Source: UBA4582 sp002389265
GTDB taxonomy: Bacteria; Pseudomonadota; Gammaproteobacteria; Pseudomonadales; Azotimanducaceae
Reading direction: 5' to 3'
DNA: 64,000 nt
Assembly: GCA_943788825.1 (NCBI GenBank)
Contig: CALSRT010000002.1
Span: 868,001-932,000, forward strand
Position numbers and translations under genes: made by a program. The notes beneath the pieces are model-generated. The model saw only the letters and a program-made list of their open reading frames with translations, did not search any database and was not told where the DNA came from. Positions 1 to 8,562 of the stretch are shown here, in pieces; the first letter of the stretch is position 1; every line of letters starts with the position of its first letter.

Positions 1-127
1 GCTGAGAGGCAATCTTCCATCACTAATGTTTGGCCAGCGCCGTTGGATGTCCGCTGTTCTAGACCGCTGCCCTCTGTTTCAGTTAAGCGCTTCCCAATCC
101 AGTTACTGCTGAACCTGACCATAGTGT

Positions 128-143
128 CGATCGCGCGCGATCG
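128..143. repeat. 16-bp perfect palindrome
   Basis: CGATCGCG is followed directly by its own reverse complement CGCGATCG, with no spacer. It lies in the gene-free 319 bases left of the TonB receptor gene. It could be a dimeric protein-binding site or chance in a CG-rich patch. No adjacent promoter element supports a particular role. Apart from this palindrome, the tandem repeat and the terminator, I see nothing in bases 1-319. Confidence 0.5.
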
Positions 144-188
144 TTGTAGATTCTCTGGATTAAAGGGAAAACAAACGTTCAGCTCTGT

Positions 189-258
189 GCGCCTAGTTCA
201 GAGCGCCTAGTTCAGAGCGCCTAGTGCAGAGCGTCTGGCTCAGAGCGTCTAGTTATGA
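189..258. repeat. Five tandem copies of a 14-bp unit
   Basis: The unit GCGCCTAGTTCAGA repeats head to tail at 189, 203, 217, 231 and 245. The first two copies are identical and the last three carry one to four changes. The array sits just beyond the terminator of the TonB receptor gene. It has no spacer/repeat alternation, so it is not a CRISPR. It is one of a family of short tandem duplications scattered through the non-coding parts of this window. Confidence 0.85.
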
Positions 259-278
259 GCTTCCATTCTGGGCGACGA

Positions 279-311
279 AAAACGGTGGCGCGAAACTTAC
301 GCCACCGTTTT
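279..311 (-). terminator. Intrinsic terminator of the TonB receptor gene
   Basis: A perfect 12-bp inverted repeat (AAAACGGTGGCG, 9-base loop, CGCCACCGTTTT) lies about 9 bases beyond the receptor stop codon. Read on the minus strand the stem is GC-rich and runs into five T residues, the standard form of a Rho-independent terminator. Confidence 0.85.
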
Positions 312-319
312 CAGCGAAC

Positions 320-2779
320 CTAACGGGCGCCGCCCACCATGTAGCCGACGCTAATTCCGATAGTGCGGGGATGGGGTCGCAGACGAATGCCGCTGGCTCC
401 GAAGTTCTCCTGGGTACCGGTGTAGTACTCTTTATCGGCAAGATTCTGCACGTAGAGGACCACCTGGATGTTTTCGGTATCGTAGCCGGCTCGCAGGTTG
501 ATCACGCTATAGTCTGGACTCAGATAGGGAAACTCGCCGGGTCCTACTGGCCTTACGAGTCCCTGGTTGGGCGACGGACCGCGAGTCTGTTTGTTGGTTA
601 ACCCTTCAATATCGGAATATTGACCATCGCGCCGGATATATTCGAGTCGAACCCATGCATCGTTGTCAGCCATCGCCCAGCGGTATTCCCCAGCGAGACT
701 GGCGGTCAGCCTGGGTGCCTTCGGCAGCTCAAGACCCTTAAGATCCACCTGGAATCCACCCGTCAATTCCACCAGGTCTGCCTGGGTAATTTCGGTGTCA
801 AGCCAACCGAGTGATGCACTGAGGGTGAGATCGTTAGCGGGCATGGCCAGTACCTCTACCTCGAAACCGGTTGCCTTGGCTTTGTCAATGTTGACAGTTT
901 GTTCGAAGTTGGTGGAGAGATCGCCCGGAGTGAGGAAACGGAACGACTCAAACTGCAGATCGCTCCATGCCAGGCGGAAGACCGAGCCGTTAACACGCAC
1001 GCGCCGATCAGCTAATTCTGTCTTGAAGCCCAACTCGTAATTCCACAACTGCTCCTTGTCGAAAGCCACGCTGAATGCGGGCGCCCCGTCGGCGTTCGTG
1101 TTGTTGCCAACACTGGCTCCCCCGGCCTTGTAGCCCTTTGAGACGATGCCGTACAGGCTCACGTCGGGATTGACCTGATACCGCAGGCCAACCCGTGGTG
1201 CAAAGTCGGTGGACTGTTCATCCGCCGCGGTGAGCGGTCGCGCTGAGTTAGCAAAGCTATTGAAGAAGTCAAATCCTGGACCTCCCGGAAAGCCAGGTGA
1301 ACCGGGGAAACAGCAAGTCGGCCCGATGCCAAAGGCGAGGAGATCATTTTCTACATCGTCGCGGCTAAATCGGCCACCAGCGATGAGATCCAGACTGTCG
1401 GTGAGGTGATAGGTGACATCACCAAACAGCGCGATACCCCTGATCTCATGTTTTTTGCTGTTCAATAACAGTCCGAGCCCCTCGGGAAATGGCGGTAATA
1501 TACCTGCCCCTCCCACGGACACATGGCCCAACTCTGCGCCAGTTGAGACCTGCACATTGTTCTGCTGCTCCTGGCGATCTCTCGAGTAGATGGCGCCCAG
1601 GACCAGATCCATGGAATCGAAAGATCCCTCGGCGCGCAGCTCGGTGCTCCAGGAGGAGCCTTCATATTGGTTGATCCGGCCAAGGCCGTCGAGCCCGCCG
1701 ACGCCATCATTATCGAAGCGTCGCTTCTGGGTCGCTTTGACGATACCCGTGGTTGATTTCAACGCCCACGCTTCATTCAGTTGATGAGAGATGTTGAGAA
1801 TCGCAACAGTGGTTTCATTCGAGTTGCTTTCGTCCAGGTCGTGACTCAACTTATTGCGATTGTTAGGCCAGAAGCCTGTACCTGGATCGATAGCAGTTTG
1901 AATGCCAAACGAGTCGACAGTATCCAGATCCATGATGCCTGAGGGTACATTTTCGTCGTGCCCCTGGTCCTCATCGGCATAGATCAGCGTGAGAGCAACC
2001 TGGGTGTCGGCACTCATATCCCACAAACCTTTTAGTCTTAGGTTGAGGTGCTCATGACCACTGTCTTTAGCGCCATTCGGCGTGAACCCATTGACCCCAG
2101 CCGTGGGGCAGCTGGCTGCGTTTGCACCTTGGCCGCAGATGTTATCTACCAGGCCGCCACTCTCTTCGAAATAAGCAAGGCCGCGGAGCCCAAACGTATC
2201 AGACACGGGAAGATTGACGATCGCCATCACGTTGTACTGCTGATTAGCGCCCTTATAGGATTCGCCGCCGGTGAGAACCTTCCAGCCAAATTCATCGGTG
2301 GGGTTGCGCGTGGCCATGTTGAGCGCGCCGCCAACTGCATTGCGGCCAAAGTAAGTGCCTTGAGGACCACGCAGTACTTCGAGCCGCTCCATGTCTGGCA
2401 GGAACGGGTTGGAAACCTGTGTGGGCACTGACGCAACGCTGAAGCCGTCGAGATAGACGCCGATGGAATTGACGACGGCATTCTCTCCCGACACTAGGTT
2501 GTTCACGCCGCGCACTGAGATCCCCAATCCACGGCTGCCGGCCTGACCATCCTCGGTAAAGCTTACATTCGGTGTCGTGGCTAGATAGTCAACAGCCCCC
2601 TTGATGTTCCGTCGTTCAATGGCATCGCCTGTGAACGCTGTGACACTGACGGGGACTTCCTGCAGCGACTGTTCACGACGCTGGGCTGTGACCACGATCT
2701 CTTCCAACGCGGTCTCTGCGATTGCAGAAAATGCCGTAACTGCGCCCAATAGCAATCCGATTGATCTTATTGTTTTCAC
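320..2779 (-). CDS. TonB-dependent outer-membrane receptor
   Basis: This 819-residue protein is an outer-membrane active transporter driven by TonB-ExbBD. A signal peptide (about residues 1-21) is followed by a TonB box (EEIVVTAQR). The plug domain shows the usual motifs VPVSVTAF, LEVLRGPQGTYFGRNAVGGA and ATRNP up to about residue 180. The remainder is a beta-barrel with many aromatic and glycine-rich strands. The GTG start follows a good ribosome site (GAGGGGAT). The protein ends GGAR rather than in the aromatic residue common for barrels. This subtype (iron-complex or CirA-like, abundant in marine gammaproteobacteria) takes up many ligands, so the substrate cannot be named. No Fur-like box was seen upstream. 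The neighbouring CoA and isomerase genes hint at an organic substrate, but that is inference. Confidence 0.93.
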   Translation of the reverse strand: MKTIRSIGLLLGAVTAFSAIAETALEEIVVTAQRREQSLQEVPVSVTAFTGDAIERRNIKGAVDYLATTPNVSFTEDGQAGSRGLGISVRGVNNLVSGENAVVNSIGVYLDGFSVASVPTQVSNPFLPDMERLEVLRGPQGTYFGRNAVGGALNMATRNPTDEFGWKVLTGGESYKGANQQYNVMAIVNLPVSDTFGLRGLAYFEESGGLVDNICGQGANAASCPTAGVNGFTPNGAKDSGHEHLNLRLKGLWDMSADTQVALTLIYADEDQGHDENVPSGIMDLDTVDSFGIQTAIDPGTGFWPNNRNKLSHDLDESNSNETTVAILNISHQLNEAWALKSTTGIVKATQKRRFDNDGVGGLDGLGRINQYEGSSWSTELRAEGSFDSMDLVLGAIYSRDRQEQQNNVQVSTGAELGHVSVGGAGILPPFPEGLGLLLNSKKHEIRGIALFGDVTYHLTDSLDLIAGGRFSRDDVENDLLAFGIGPTCCFPGSPGFPGGPGFDFFNSFANSARPLTAADEQSTDFAPRVGLRYQVNPDVSLYGIVSKGYKAGGASVGNNTNADGAPAFSVAFDKEQLWNYELGFKTELADRRVRVNGSVFRLAWSDLQFESFRFLTPGDLSTNFEQTVNIDKAKATGFEVEVLAMPANDLTLSASLGWLDTEITQADLVELTGGFQVDLKGLELPKAPRLTASLAGEYRWAMADNDAWVRLEYIRRDGQYSDIEGLTNKQTRGPSPNQGLVRPVGPGEFPYLSPDYSVINLRAGYDTENIQVVLYVQNLADKEYYTGTQENFGASGIRLRPHPRTIGISVGYMVGGAR

Positions 2780-3060
2780 ATGATCCCCTCAGTTAATGTG
2801 CAAAATGATGTTCCGCGGACCCGTAAGTCCCCACAGGGGGCGATCGTACGTGCATCGACGGCATAACTCAACGTCGATATTAAAGTGGCTCATGGGTTCT
2901 CGTCAGCCAAGTACCTTGCGCTTTCTTGCGTCGCTGCGATGCGCTTCAGCCTGAGTGACCCAAGCGGCCGTTCAAGTTGGTCTCCTGAAACTTTGTAGAC
3001 TGAGACACGTAATTCCCCCTGATTGCGCTTGAAACCATCGGGTAGGTGCGGTTGTTGTTT

Positions 3061-3112
3061 GTAAGAGCTGTGCGTAAGAGTTGCGTGTAAGAGCTGCGTG
3101 TAAGAATTGAGT
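3061..3112. repeat. Four tandem copies of a 13-bp unit
   Basis: The unit GTAAGAGCTGCGT and close variants repeat at 3061, 3074, 3087 and 3100, then break off at GTAAC. It lies in the spacer upstream of the crotonase gene. The unit length is nearly the same as the repeats at 189, 6021 and 9297, but the sequence differs. Confidence 0.85.
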
Positions 3113-3295
3113 GTAACAATAGTATTATTTGTGGCACTAACTGCGACAAATCCGGACCAGCCCGTGAAGTTATCATAGGCACCCACCATCGCGCTGCGTC
3201 AGGTTTGGTGAAGTAACGCTCTCGAAAGGGCAGAATATCCAGTTCGATCAATGCTTCGATGGGCATGGCACAGCTGTTAGGTGAGTAGGACGCTG

Positions 3296-3325
3296 GTGAC
3301 ATCCTATCTCGTGACATCCTATATT
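3296..3325. repeat. 15-bp direct duplication
   Basis: GTGACATCCTATCTC is followed immediately by GTGACATCCTATATT (two differences). It belongs to the same class of short tandem duplications as the array at 3061. Confidence 0.75.
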
Positions 3326-3473
3326 GCTTCAGCATCAATCTTGCGGCGCGAGTTTGCCGTCTCGATACTTGCGCGGTTATCGAGTGGCTGCTTTACTGAT
3401 GCCTTGAAAGATCCCACGGCACTGCAGCAACATGGTTGATCTATAGCCGATGCAATCATTCAGGAGTCAGATT

Positions 3474-4292
3474 ATGGCAGATTTTGAAACGGGCACGACG
3501 GAGTTGCTGTTTGAACTGAAAGACAAGGTGGCGGTCATCACCATGAACCGGCCGACGGTAAGGAACGCTTTGTCGCCGGCGCTGACGGGGGCCATGCGGC
3601 AGGCCATTCGTTGGGCTGCGAGTGACGATCGTGTCGGAGCACTGCTGATCACTGGCGCAGGCAGCGCCTTTTGTGCCGGCGGGGACGTTAAGGCCATGGG
3701 TGAGCGTCCGGTTGGTGATCATCGGCCGACGGCGCAAGCGCAATTCAGTGAGATGGTGGCGCGGCATCACGAGATAGCCGGTGTGTTGCGCCAGATGCGC
3801 AAACCCTCAGTTGCCGCATTGCCCGGTGCAGCAGCTGGCGCGGGGATGGCCATTGCCCTGGCTTGCGATTTGCGCGTGGCCGCGGCAAGCGCCTTTCTTA
3901 GCACTGGTTATGCGCGCATCGGATTGTCTGGTGATTATGGTATCGCCTGGTTGCTGACGCGGGTGGTTGGTCCGGGTCGGGCGAGAGAGTTGATGTTGAC
4001 ATCGGAGCGAGTCAGCGCTGCGAACGCCCTGAATATCGGTTTGGTGAGCCGGGTTGTGGCTGACGAAGAACTTGCGGATAACGCCTTTGCCCTGGCGCGC
4101 CAGCTTGCCAACGGGCCGCAGATTGCCCTGGGGTACATTAAGGATAATCTCGACGATGCTTTGACCATAGACCATGCCGCTGCCATCGATCGAGAGGCTG
4201 ATCGATTGCTCAAGGCGCGAACGACTCAGGACCACAAGGAAGCGTTACGTGCATTTGCTGAAAAGCGTGAGCCCCAGTTCACCGGTGGTTGA
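3474..4292 (+). CDS. Enoyl-CoA hydratase/isomerase (crotonase) family protein
   Basis: This 272-residue crotonase-fold enzyme acts on an acyl-CoA thioester, as a hydratase, isomerase or related lyase in the cytoplasm. The oxyanion-hole segments are visible: AFCAGGDVK and AAGAGMAIALACDLRVA. The stretch GLSGDYGIAWLL aligns with the region that carries the second catalytic acid in true hydratases; an Asp is present there. I chose the ATG at 3474 because AGGAG lies seven bases upstream; an earlier in-frame ATG at 3450 lacks a ribosome site. It leads a three-gene operon with two 2-hydroxychromene-2-carboxylate-isomerase-like proteins. That pairing suggests breakdown of an aromatic or side-chain CoA ester, but the substrate is not determinable. 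Confidence 0.9.
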   Translation: MADFETGTTELLFELKDKVAVITMNRPTVRNALSPALTGAMRQAIRWAASDDRVGALLITGAGSAFCAGGDVKAMGERPVGDHRPTAQAQFSEMVARHHEIAGVLRQMRKPSVAALPGAAAGAGMAIALACDLRVAAASAFLSTGYARIGLSGDYGIAWLLTRVVGPGRARELMLTSERVSAANALNIGLVSRVVADEELADNAFALARQLANGPQIALGYIKDNLDDALTIDHAAAIDREADRLLKARTTQDHKEALRAFAEKREPQFTGG

Positions 4293-4319
4293 AAGACCAG
4301 GAATCAAGGAAGCTCAGAT

Positions 4320-5024
4320 ATGAACGTACTGCAAAGCAATGCGCCATTAATTGTCTACGTTGACGTCAAAAGCCCCTATGCTTTTGTGGCCATCCGGCCG
4401 ACGCTTGCCCTCGAAGTTGAACTTGGCATGAAATTCGATTGGCGGCCTCTTACCCTGGATATTCCCAGCTACCTAGGCTCGGCTGAAAAAAAAGCGGGCA
4501 AAGTTGTTGCCTCTTCCGGGCGCAGTCCCAAGGTTTGGAATGCCATTAGGTACTCTTATGGCGATGCGCGGCGCTACGCGAAACGGCAAGGCCTGATCCT
4601 GAAAGGTACCGAGAAAATTTGGGACTCCAGTATCGCAAATATCGGAATCCTTTGGGTCGCCGAGCGGGACCGGGATAAACTGGATCGCTATTTTGAGGCC
4701 GTGTTCCCGCCGTTCTGGCGGCGCGAGCTCGATATCGAAGATGTTGAGGTTGTAAAGTCATGTTTGATTGAGGCGGGTATTGATGCCAACGGTTTTAATG
4801 ACTTTCAGTCTGGCGAAGGCCGCGCCCTGCATGACGATTTACAGTCACAATTCCACCCTCACGGTATCTATGGCGTTCCAACATTTGTCGTAGGTGATGA
4901 GGTGCTGTTTGGGCGGGAACATATTCCCTATCTGCGTTGGCATCTCAGTGGCCAAAAAGGCCCTGCCCCCGACATTGCTTACGAGATTGCTTACGAGATT
5001 GCTTACGAGATTGAAGCATGCTGA
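4320..5024 (+). CDS. DsbA-fold 2-hydroxychromene-2-carboxylate isomerase-like protein
   Basis: This 234-residue protein has the thioredoxin/GST-kappa fold of the DsbA superfamily. It opens with YVDVKSPYAF, where the SPY stretch replaces the CxxC of thiol oxidases. It has a long helical insert and the cis-proline loop GVPTF followed by FGREHIPYL, both typical of the NahD (HCCA isomerase) family, which isomerises a naphthalene-pathway intermediate using glutathione. The ribosome site AAGGAAG precedes the ATG. The C-terminus is odd: a 12-bp unit repeated three times encodes IAYE three times just before the stop, beyond the conserved fold. The gene overlaps the next one by seven bases. A role in ring or chromene chemistry is inferred from the family only. 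Confidence 0.82.
   Translation: MNVLQSNAPLIVYVDVKSPYAFVAIRPTLALEVELGMKFDWRPLTLDIPSYLGSAEKKAGKVVASSGRSPKVWNAIRYSYGDARRYAKRQGLILKGTEKIWDSSIANIGILWVAERDRDKLDRYFEAVFPPFWRRELDIEDVEVVKSCLIEAGIDANGFNDFQSGEGRALHDDLQSQFHPHGIYGVPTFVVGDEVLFGREHIPYLRWHLSGQKGPAPDIAYEIAYEIAYEIEAC
4974..5009 (+). repeat. In-frame 12-bp triplication encoding IAYE x3
   Basis: ATTGCTTACGAG occurs three times without a single difference at 4974, 4986 and 4998. Because the unit is a multiple of three it stays in frame and only lengthens the tail of the isomerase-like protein. The exact identity of the copies points to a recent expansion. Confidence 0.9.
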
Positions 5025-5593
5025 CAGTCTATATCGATTTCAAATCGCCAGCGTCGTATTTGGCGATAAACCCGGTTTTGTCGTTAGTATCGCGCCACGG
5101 GATCGCGTTGGCGTGGAAACCGTTTCGAGCCACCGAGCGCGAAGTTCCTACAATCACCGACAAGGCTTCGGTTGCGCAAATGCATCGAAGCGTTCGCGCT
5201 GCATCAAGGCGCGTCATCCATCAAAAATATGCGGCACATCAAGGTATTAATCTACAGTACCCTGATCCTGTGGGAGATACCGATCTTGCTCTCGGCACGC
5301 TGGCATTGATCAACGGCGAACCGTTGGCATTTATCCAAGCGGCATTTGCGGCCTACTGGACTGACCACGCAGATCTGAATGATCCGGCAGTGCTTGCCCC
5401 TTTGATAGCGAACACGATCGGCGAGACCTTTGCGTTTGATGCTAAAAATTTAATCGATGCTCTCGAATCTTCGCAGGCTGAGGCTGAAGAATTAGGCATT
5501 GTCGATGCTCCAGCTTTTATCATTCAAGATCAACTCTTTATCGGCAGGGAACACCTGCCATGGATAGATGAACTTGTACGAGCCGAAGCTTAG
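5018..5593 (+). CDS. Second DsbA-fold HCCA isomerase-like protein
   Basis: This 191-residue protein belongs to the same family as its upstream neighbour: YIDFKSPASYLAINP at the N-terminus, and a cis-Pro loop DAPAFIIQDQLFIGREHLPW near the C-terminus. Again SPAS stands in place of a CxxC motif, so a disulfide oxidase role is unlikely. It starts inside the last codons of the upstream gene (7-nt overlap), so the two are probably translationally coupled. The two proteins are clearly diverged, so they are paralogues rather than a fresh duplication. They could form a heteromer or act on successive intermediates; this is inference. Confidence 0.8.
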   Translation: MLTVYIDFKSPASYLAINPVLSLVSRHGIALAWKPFRATEREVPTITDKASVAQMHRSVRAASRRVIHQKYAAHQGINLQYPDPVGDTDLALGTLALINGEPLAFIQAAFAAYWTDHADLNDPAVLAPLIANTIGETFAFDAKNLIDALESSQAEAEELGIVDAPAFIIQDQLFIGREHLPWIDELVRAEA

Positions 5594-6622
5594 GCGCTAA
5601 CTATTGGCGTCGTGTAGGTTTGGCTAGGCTACACTCGGCGCAGCACCGCTGACTGATGTCAGGTGTTAATGTTGAAACGAACAGTTAGTTTGGCCAGTAA
5701 GATATTCGTCTCGGTGGTCTCCCGCCAAAGAAGATTCTGTCTGCACAAGGATTGAAGGATGTTGAGATCAATTCAACAATCACCAGAACTTTGGGTGCTA
5801 GTGTCATGCCAACCGAAATAAAGCTCATCGTTGAATCTGTCGATCTTCTTCACTGCCCAATCTCGCCATGCTTCGGCTCTGAGGTTGAGGAGGTCACCCT
5901 GCTCGACACGATCGACGAGGGGTAGCCACACTCAAGCAACATAGCGCCGAGCGCGGTGTTAGGGTCATGCGTGATAAAGTGATGACGATGGCGCAGCAGG
6001 TCGAATTTACCCGCCGCCATTGCCCACCGTCTTTGCCCACCGTCTTTGCTCACAGTTTTTGCTCACCGCGTAGGTGAACTTAGGTGAACTCGCTATCTGT
6101 CCGGCGAAGCAACGGGGAGGGCTACCCAACATGTTCACGGTCCACGCTGACAAAGCGTTGGCAACTGTAGTCCATATGGACAGTAACAACGTCCTGCGCG
6201 TTCCATGAGGGCAAGAACTTCTGGGGGTTTGGTTTTGTAGTTTCTGGCGTAGCCGTAACCGCAACATCGTCAATGCAAGCTGAGGCTGGTGCGTGCTTAC
6301 AGCATAGGTGGCTTAGCCATGTTCTGGGTATTTGAGCGTGTGGTGGCGTTCTAAACCATGCCGGATTTAATTCCAATACAGGTCGTAGCAGTCACCGAGC
6401 GTCGCCAAGGATTATGTTCTTCGCCAGTGTTGGGGTGATGCGCCGTATTGTGTCTTGAGGCTACATGCAAACGCCGAGGTGCGAGTCTCTATAGATCGAT
6501 GTGCCGTTCTGCGAACAGGCTGGTGAAGCTGTGCTGCTGCGGTTACTATTCTTGGCGGCTATGGTCAGTCAGCGGTTACTGGCAGGCACGAGAAGCACAA
6601 TTCAGCGTCAAGGAGTCAAACT
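5594..6622. other. Gene-poor kilobase, possible gene remnant
   Basis: About 1 kb without a convincing gene. Minus-strand open frames of 67-88 codons (5850-6376) break into each other in different frames and match no family I recognise. Some pieces have protein-like composition, which would fit a decayed gene. The region also holds a 13-bp tandem array at 6021 and a 10-bp duplication (TAGGTGAACT) at 6071-6090. I see no RNA gene or mobile-element ends. Confidence 0.4.
6021..6072. repeat. Four tandem copies of a 13-bp unit
   Basis: TGCCCACCGTCTT is present twice exactly (6021, 6034), then twice in diverged form (6047, 6060). It merges into a second duplication, TAGGTGAACT twice, at 6071-6090. 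Confidence 0.85.
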
Positions 6623-7597
6623 ATGAATACCCCCGCAAGTGCCTATAGACCGTTACAACTTGGGCTGTTAGCCAGTGTGTTATTTTTCGTTGGCTATGCC
6701 CTGTTGGGTGCGCAAGGCTGGGGTGAGTCAGCGGCCGTTGAGCAGGCGGTGGGCGAGGTCTCAAGATGGTGTGAACGGATACAGCCAGGGCTCTGGGCAG
6801 AGCCGGTCAATGCGCTCAGTAACCTGGGGTTTATGGTGGGGGGGCTCTGGATGCTTTGGGTTCTGGGCCGTGATGTTAGCGCTGGGCGAGAAGGTTTGAT
6901 GTATGGTCATAGCCCGATTGCGTTACTGTATGCTGGCGCTGCTATCTGGTTGGGCCCCGGGTCTTTATTGATGCACGGCACGCATACGGGCTGGGGCGGC
7001 TGGGCGGATAACCTGAGTATGGTGATGTATATTTTGATTCCTTGGCTGGTGAATGTGGGGGCCATGGGACGTTGGAGCAATAGGCGCTTGCTGACGATCT
7101 ATGGGAGTTTGGTGTTGATCTACGGCACGCTTCGTGCGCTGAACGGCTGGGGCCTTGGGATTAATCTGGACTTCTTTGGCTTGTCGATCGCGTTCTGGGT
7201 AATCTCTGAAGTGTTGTATCGCTTTCATTCCCAGCCTTTGCGCTGGGCGTCGGGACTGGTGGGTTTTGCTGTGGCGGGTCTCTTTGGCATCACCCCTATG
7301 GAGATGTTAGCCGAACCGGCCCGTTATTGGTGGGTGCTGTTATTTTGGGTGCCAGGCATTTTGGCTGCTGGCCCGCCGGTAGGGCGCCGTCAATATCTAC
7401 CCTGGTTTGCTCTTGGCATGGCGAGCTATATGCTCGCCTTTGCAATCTGGCAGACGGGCAAACCGGCTCATCCTTGGTGTGACCCTGACTCTTTAGTGCA
7501 GGCTCATGGTATCTGGCACCTATTGTCAGCGGCAGCCACGGTCTGTTTCTTTGTGTTTTTGCGTACAGAGGTTAAGACTGAAAAACAGTTTATCTAA
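6623..7597 (+). CDS. Alkaline-ceramidase-like integral membrane hydrolase (CREST superfamily)
   Basis: This 324-residue protein with about seven membrane segments matches the alkaline ceramidase family, which cleaves the amide bond of ceramides. The family's zinc-site pattern is complete: WCE at 49-51 and the EPVNALSNLGF motif (60-70), then Ser114 and His118 (SLLMH) with Asp129 eleven residues later, and His295 and His299 (HGIWH) in the last helix. The S-x3-H-x10-D and H-x3-H spacings equal those in human ACER3. The ATG follows an AAGGAG-type ribosome site. It stands alone between a gene-poor kilobase and a crotonase gene. The substrate may be a sphingolipid, an N-acyl amino acid or another lipid amide; bacterial members are uncharacterised to my knowledge. 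Confidence 0.85.
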   Translation: MNTPASAYRPLQLGLLASVLFFVGYALLGAQGWGESAAVEQAVGEVSRWCERIQPGLWAEPVNALSNLGFMVGGLWMLWVLGRDVSAGREGLMYGHSPIALLYAGAAIWLGPGSLLMHGTHTGWGGWADNLSMVMYILIPWLVNVGAMGRWSNRRLLTIYGSLVLIYGTLRALNGWGLGINLDFFGLSIAFWVISEVLYRFHSQPLRWASGLVGFAVAGLFGITPMEMLAEPARYWWVLLFWVPGILAAGPPVGRRQYLPWFALGMASYMLAFAIWQTGKPAHPWCDPDSLVQAHGIWHLLSAAATVCFFVFLRTEVKTEKQFI

Positions 7598-7661
7598 CAA
7601 TTGATATCAGCTGCGTTCGAATACTTTGAGTGTAGCGCTTTACTTGCCTGGAGGCCTCAGC

Positions 7662-8417
7662 ATGGCGGTGGTTAAAACCGAAACCAAAGAATTTGTGCAT
7701 GTCATCACCATGGATCGTGCCGAGGCGTTGAATGCTTTCAACAACGACATGATGGATGAGCTTTGCGAGGCATTTCTGGCGGCAACTATCAATGACCAAG
7801 TTCGCGTAGTGGTGCTCACAGGCGCGGGCCGAGCATTTTCCGCCGGCGCCGATTTGAAGGCAATGGGCACGGTAACCACGCCGGCTCGACATGGGTTGAA
7901 CGGCCTGTTGAACGCCATCATTGATTGTCCGAAGCCGGTCATTATGGCAGCTAATGGTCTGGGTGCCGGCATCGGTACCACGATTCTGGGTCTCGGTGAT
8001 TTGAGCTTTGTGGCGCAAGACGCGAGGTTTCGTTGTCCATTTTCTGCGCTGGGGTTGACGGCAGAGGCGGGCAGCACCTTTACCTTTCCACGCTTGATGG
8101 GCTATCAACGAGCGGCCTGGGTGCTGCTATCTTCTGAATGGCTTACGGCCGCCGAGTGCGTGGAGTTTGGCTTGGCGATGGCAAGCTTTCCCACAGAGGA
8201 CTTTATGTCTGAGGTGATGAGCAAAGCCGCGACTTTGGCGGCTTTGCCCTTGGAATCTTTAATGCAAACCAAAGCGCTGTTGATGGCGCCACGCCGAGCA
8301 GCACTCAAACAGGCGGTGATTGACGAGGGTGAGGGCCTGGCGCGGCTCAGTGGCGGGCCGGCGAATCGTGAGGCCATTACTGCATTTCTTGAAAAGCGCG
8401 CGCCGGATTTTTCCTGA
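7662..8417 (+). CDS. Enoyl-CoA hydratase/isomerase family protein
   Basis: A second crotonase (251 residues) in the window. The oxyanion-hole segments are GRAFSAGADLKAMG and GLGAGIGTTILGLGDLSFVA. The second acid region reads GLTAEAGSTFTFPRLMG, with Glu in the hydratase/isomerase position. I place the start at ATG 7662 because GGAGG lies seven bases before it; a TTG at 7626 would extend the protein but has no ribosome site. It is likely cytoplasmic and involved in fatty-acid or side-chain beta-oxidation. It is not closely similar to the crotonase at 3474, so the two probably serve different substrates. Confidence 0.9.
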   Translation: MAVVKTETKEFVHVITMDRAEALNAFNNDMMDELCEAFLAATINDQVRVVVLTGAGRAFSAGADLKAMGTVTTPARHGLNGLLNAIIDCPKPVIMAANGLGAGIGTTILGLGDLSFVAQDARFRCPFSALGLTAEAGSTFTFPRLMGYQRAAWVLLSSEWLTAAECVEFGLAMASFPTEDFMSEVMSKAATLAALPLESLMQTKALLMAPRRAALKQAVIDEGEGLARLSGGPANREAITAFLEKRAPDFS

Positions 8418-8562
8418 AGCGTACCTGCTTATGACGGTTCTTTGACGGCGCTTAAGGCGGCCTTTTGGCGCGACTCGCACTATGATAACGATTGACTTGA
8501 CTTGTATGTCAGGCTGCTCACGGTAATATAGCCTCTCAATTGATTAATAAGGCTGATAATAC

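Larger units (their letters stand above)
2780..3473. other. Gene-free spacer between divergent genes
   Basis: This 694-base stretch separates the TonB receptor (minus) from the crotonase (plus). It must hold both promoters, but I could not identify convincing -35/-10 pairs. It contains two short tandem duplications. Minus-strand open frames of about 100-130 codons run through the repeats and resemble no family, so I do not call them genes. Confidence 0.5.

Noticed and set aside
189..258. Possible CRISPR or regulatory repeat cluster from the regular 14-bp units
   Set aside because: Units are directly adjacent with no spacers, too short for CRISPR repeats, and no cas genes are in the window.
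2890..3338. Two minus-strand open frames of 99 and 130 codons upstream of the crotonase
   Set aside because: They overlap each other, run through the 13-bp repeats, lack ribosome sites and resemble no family.
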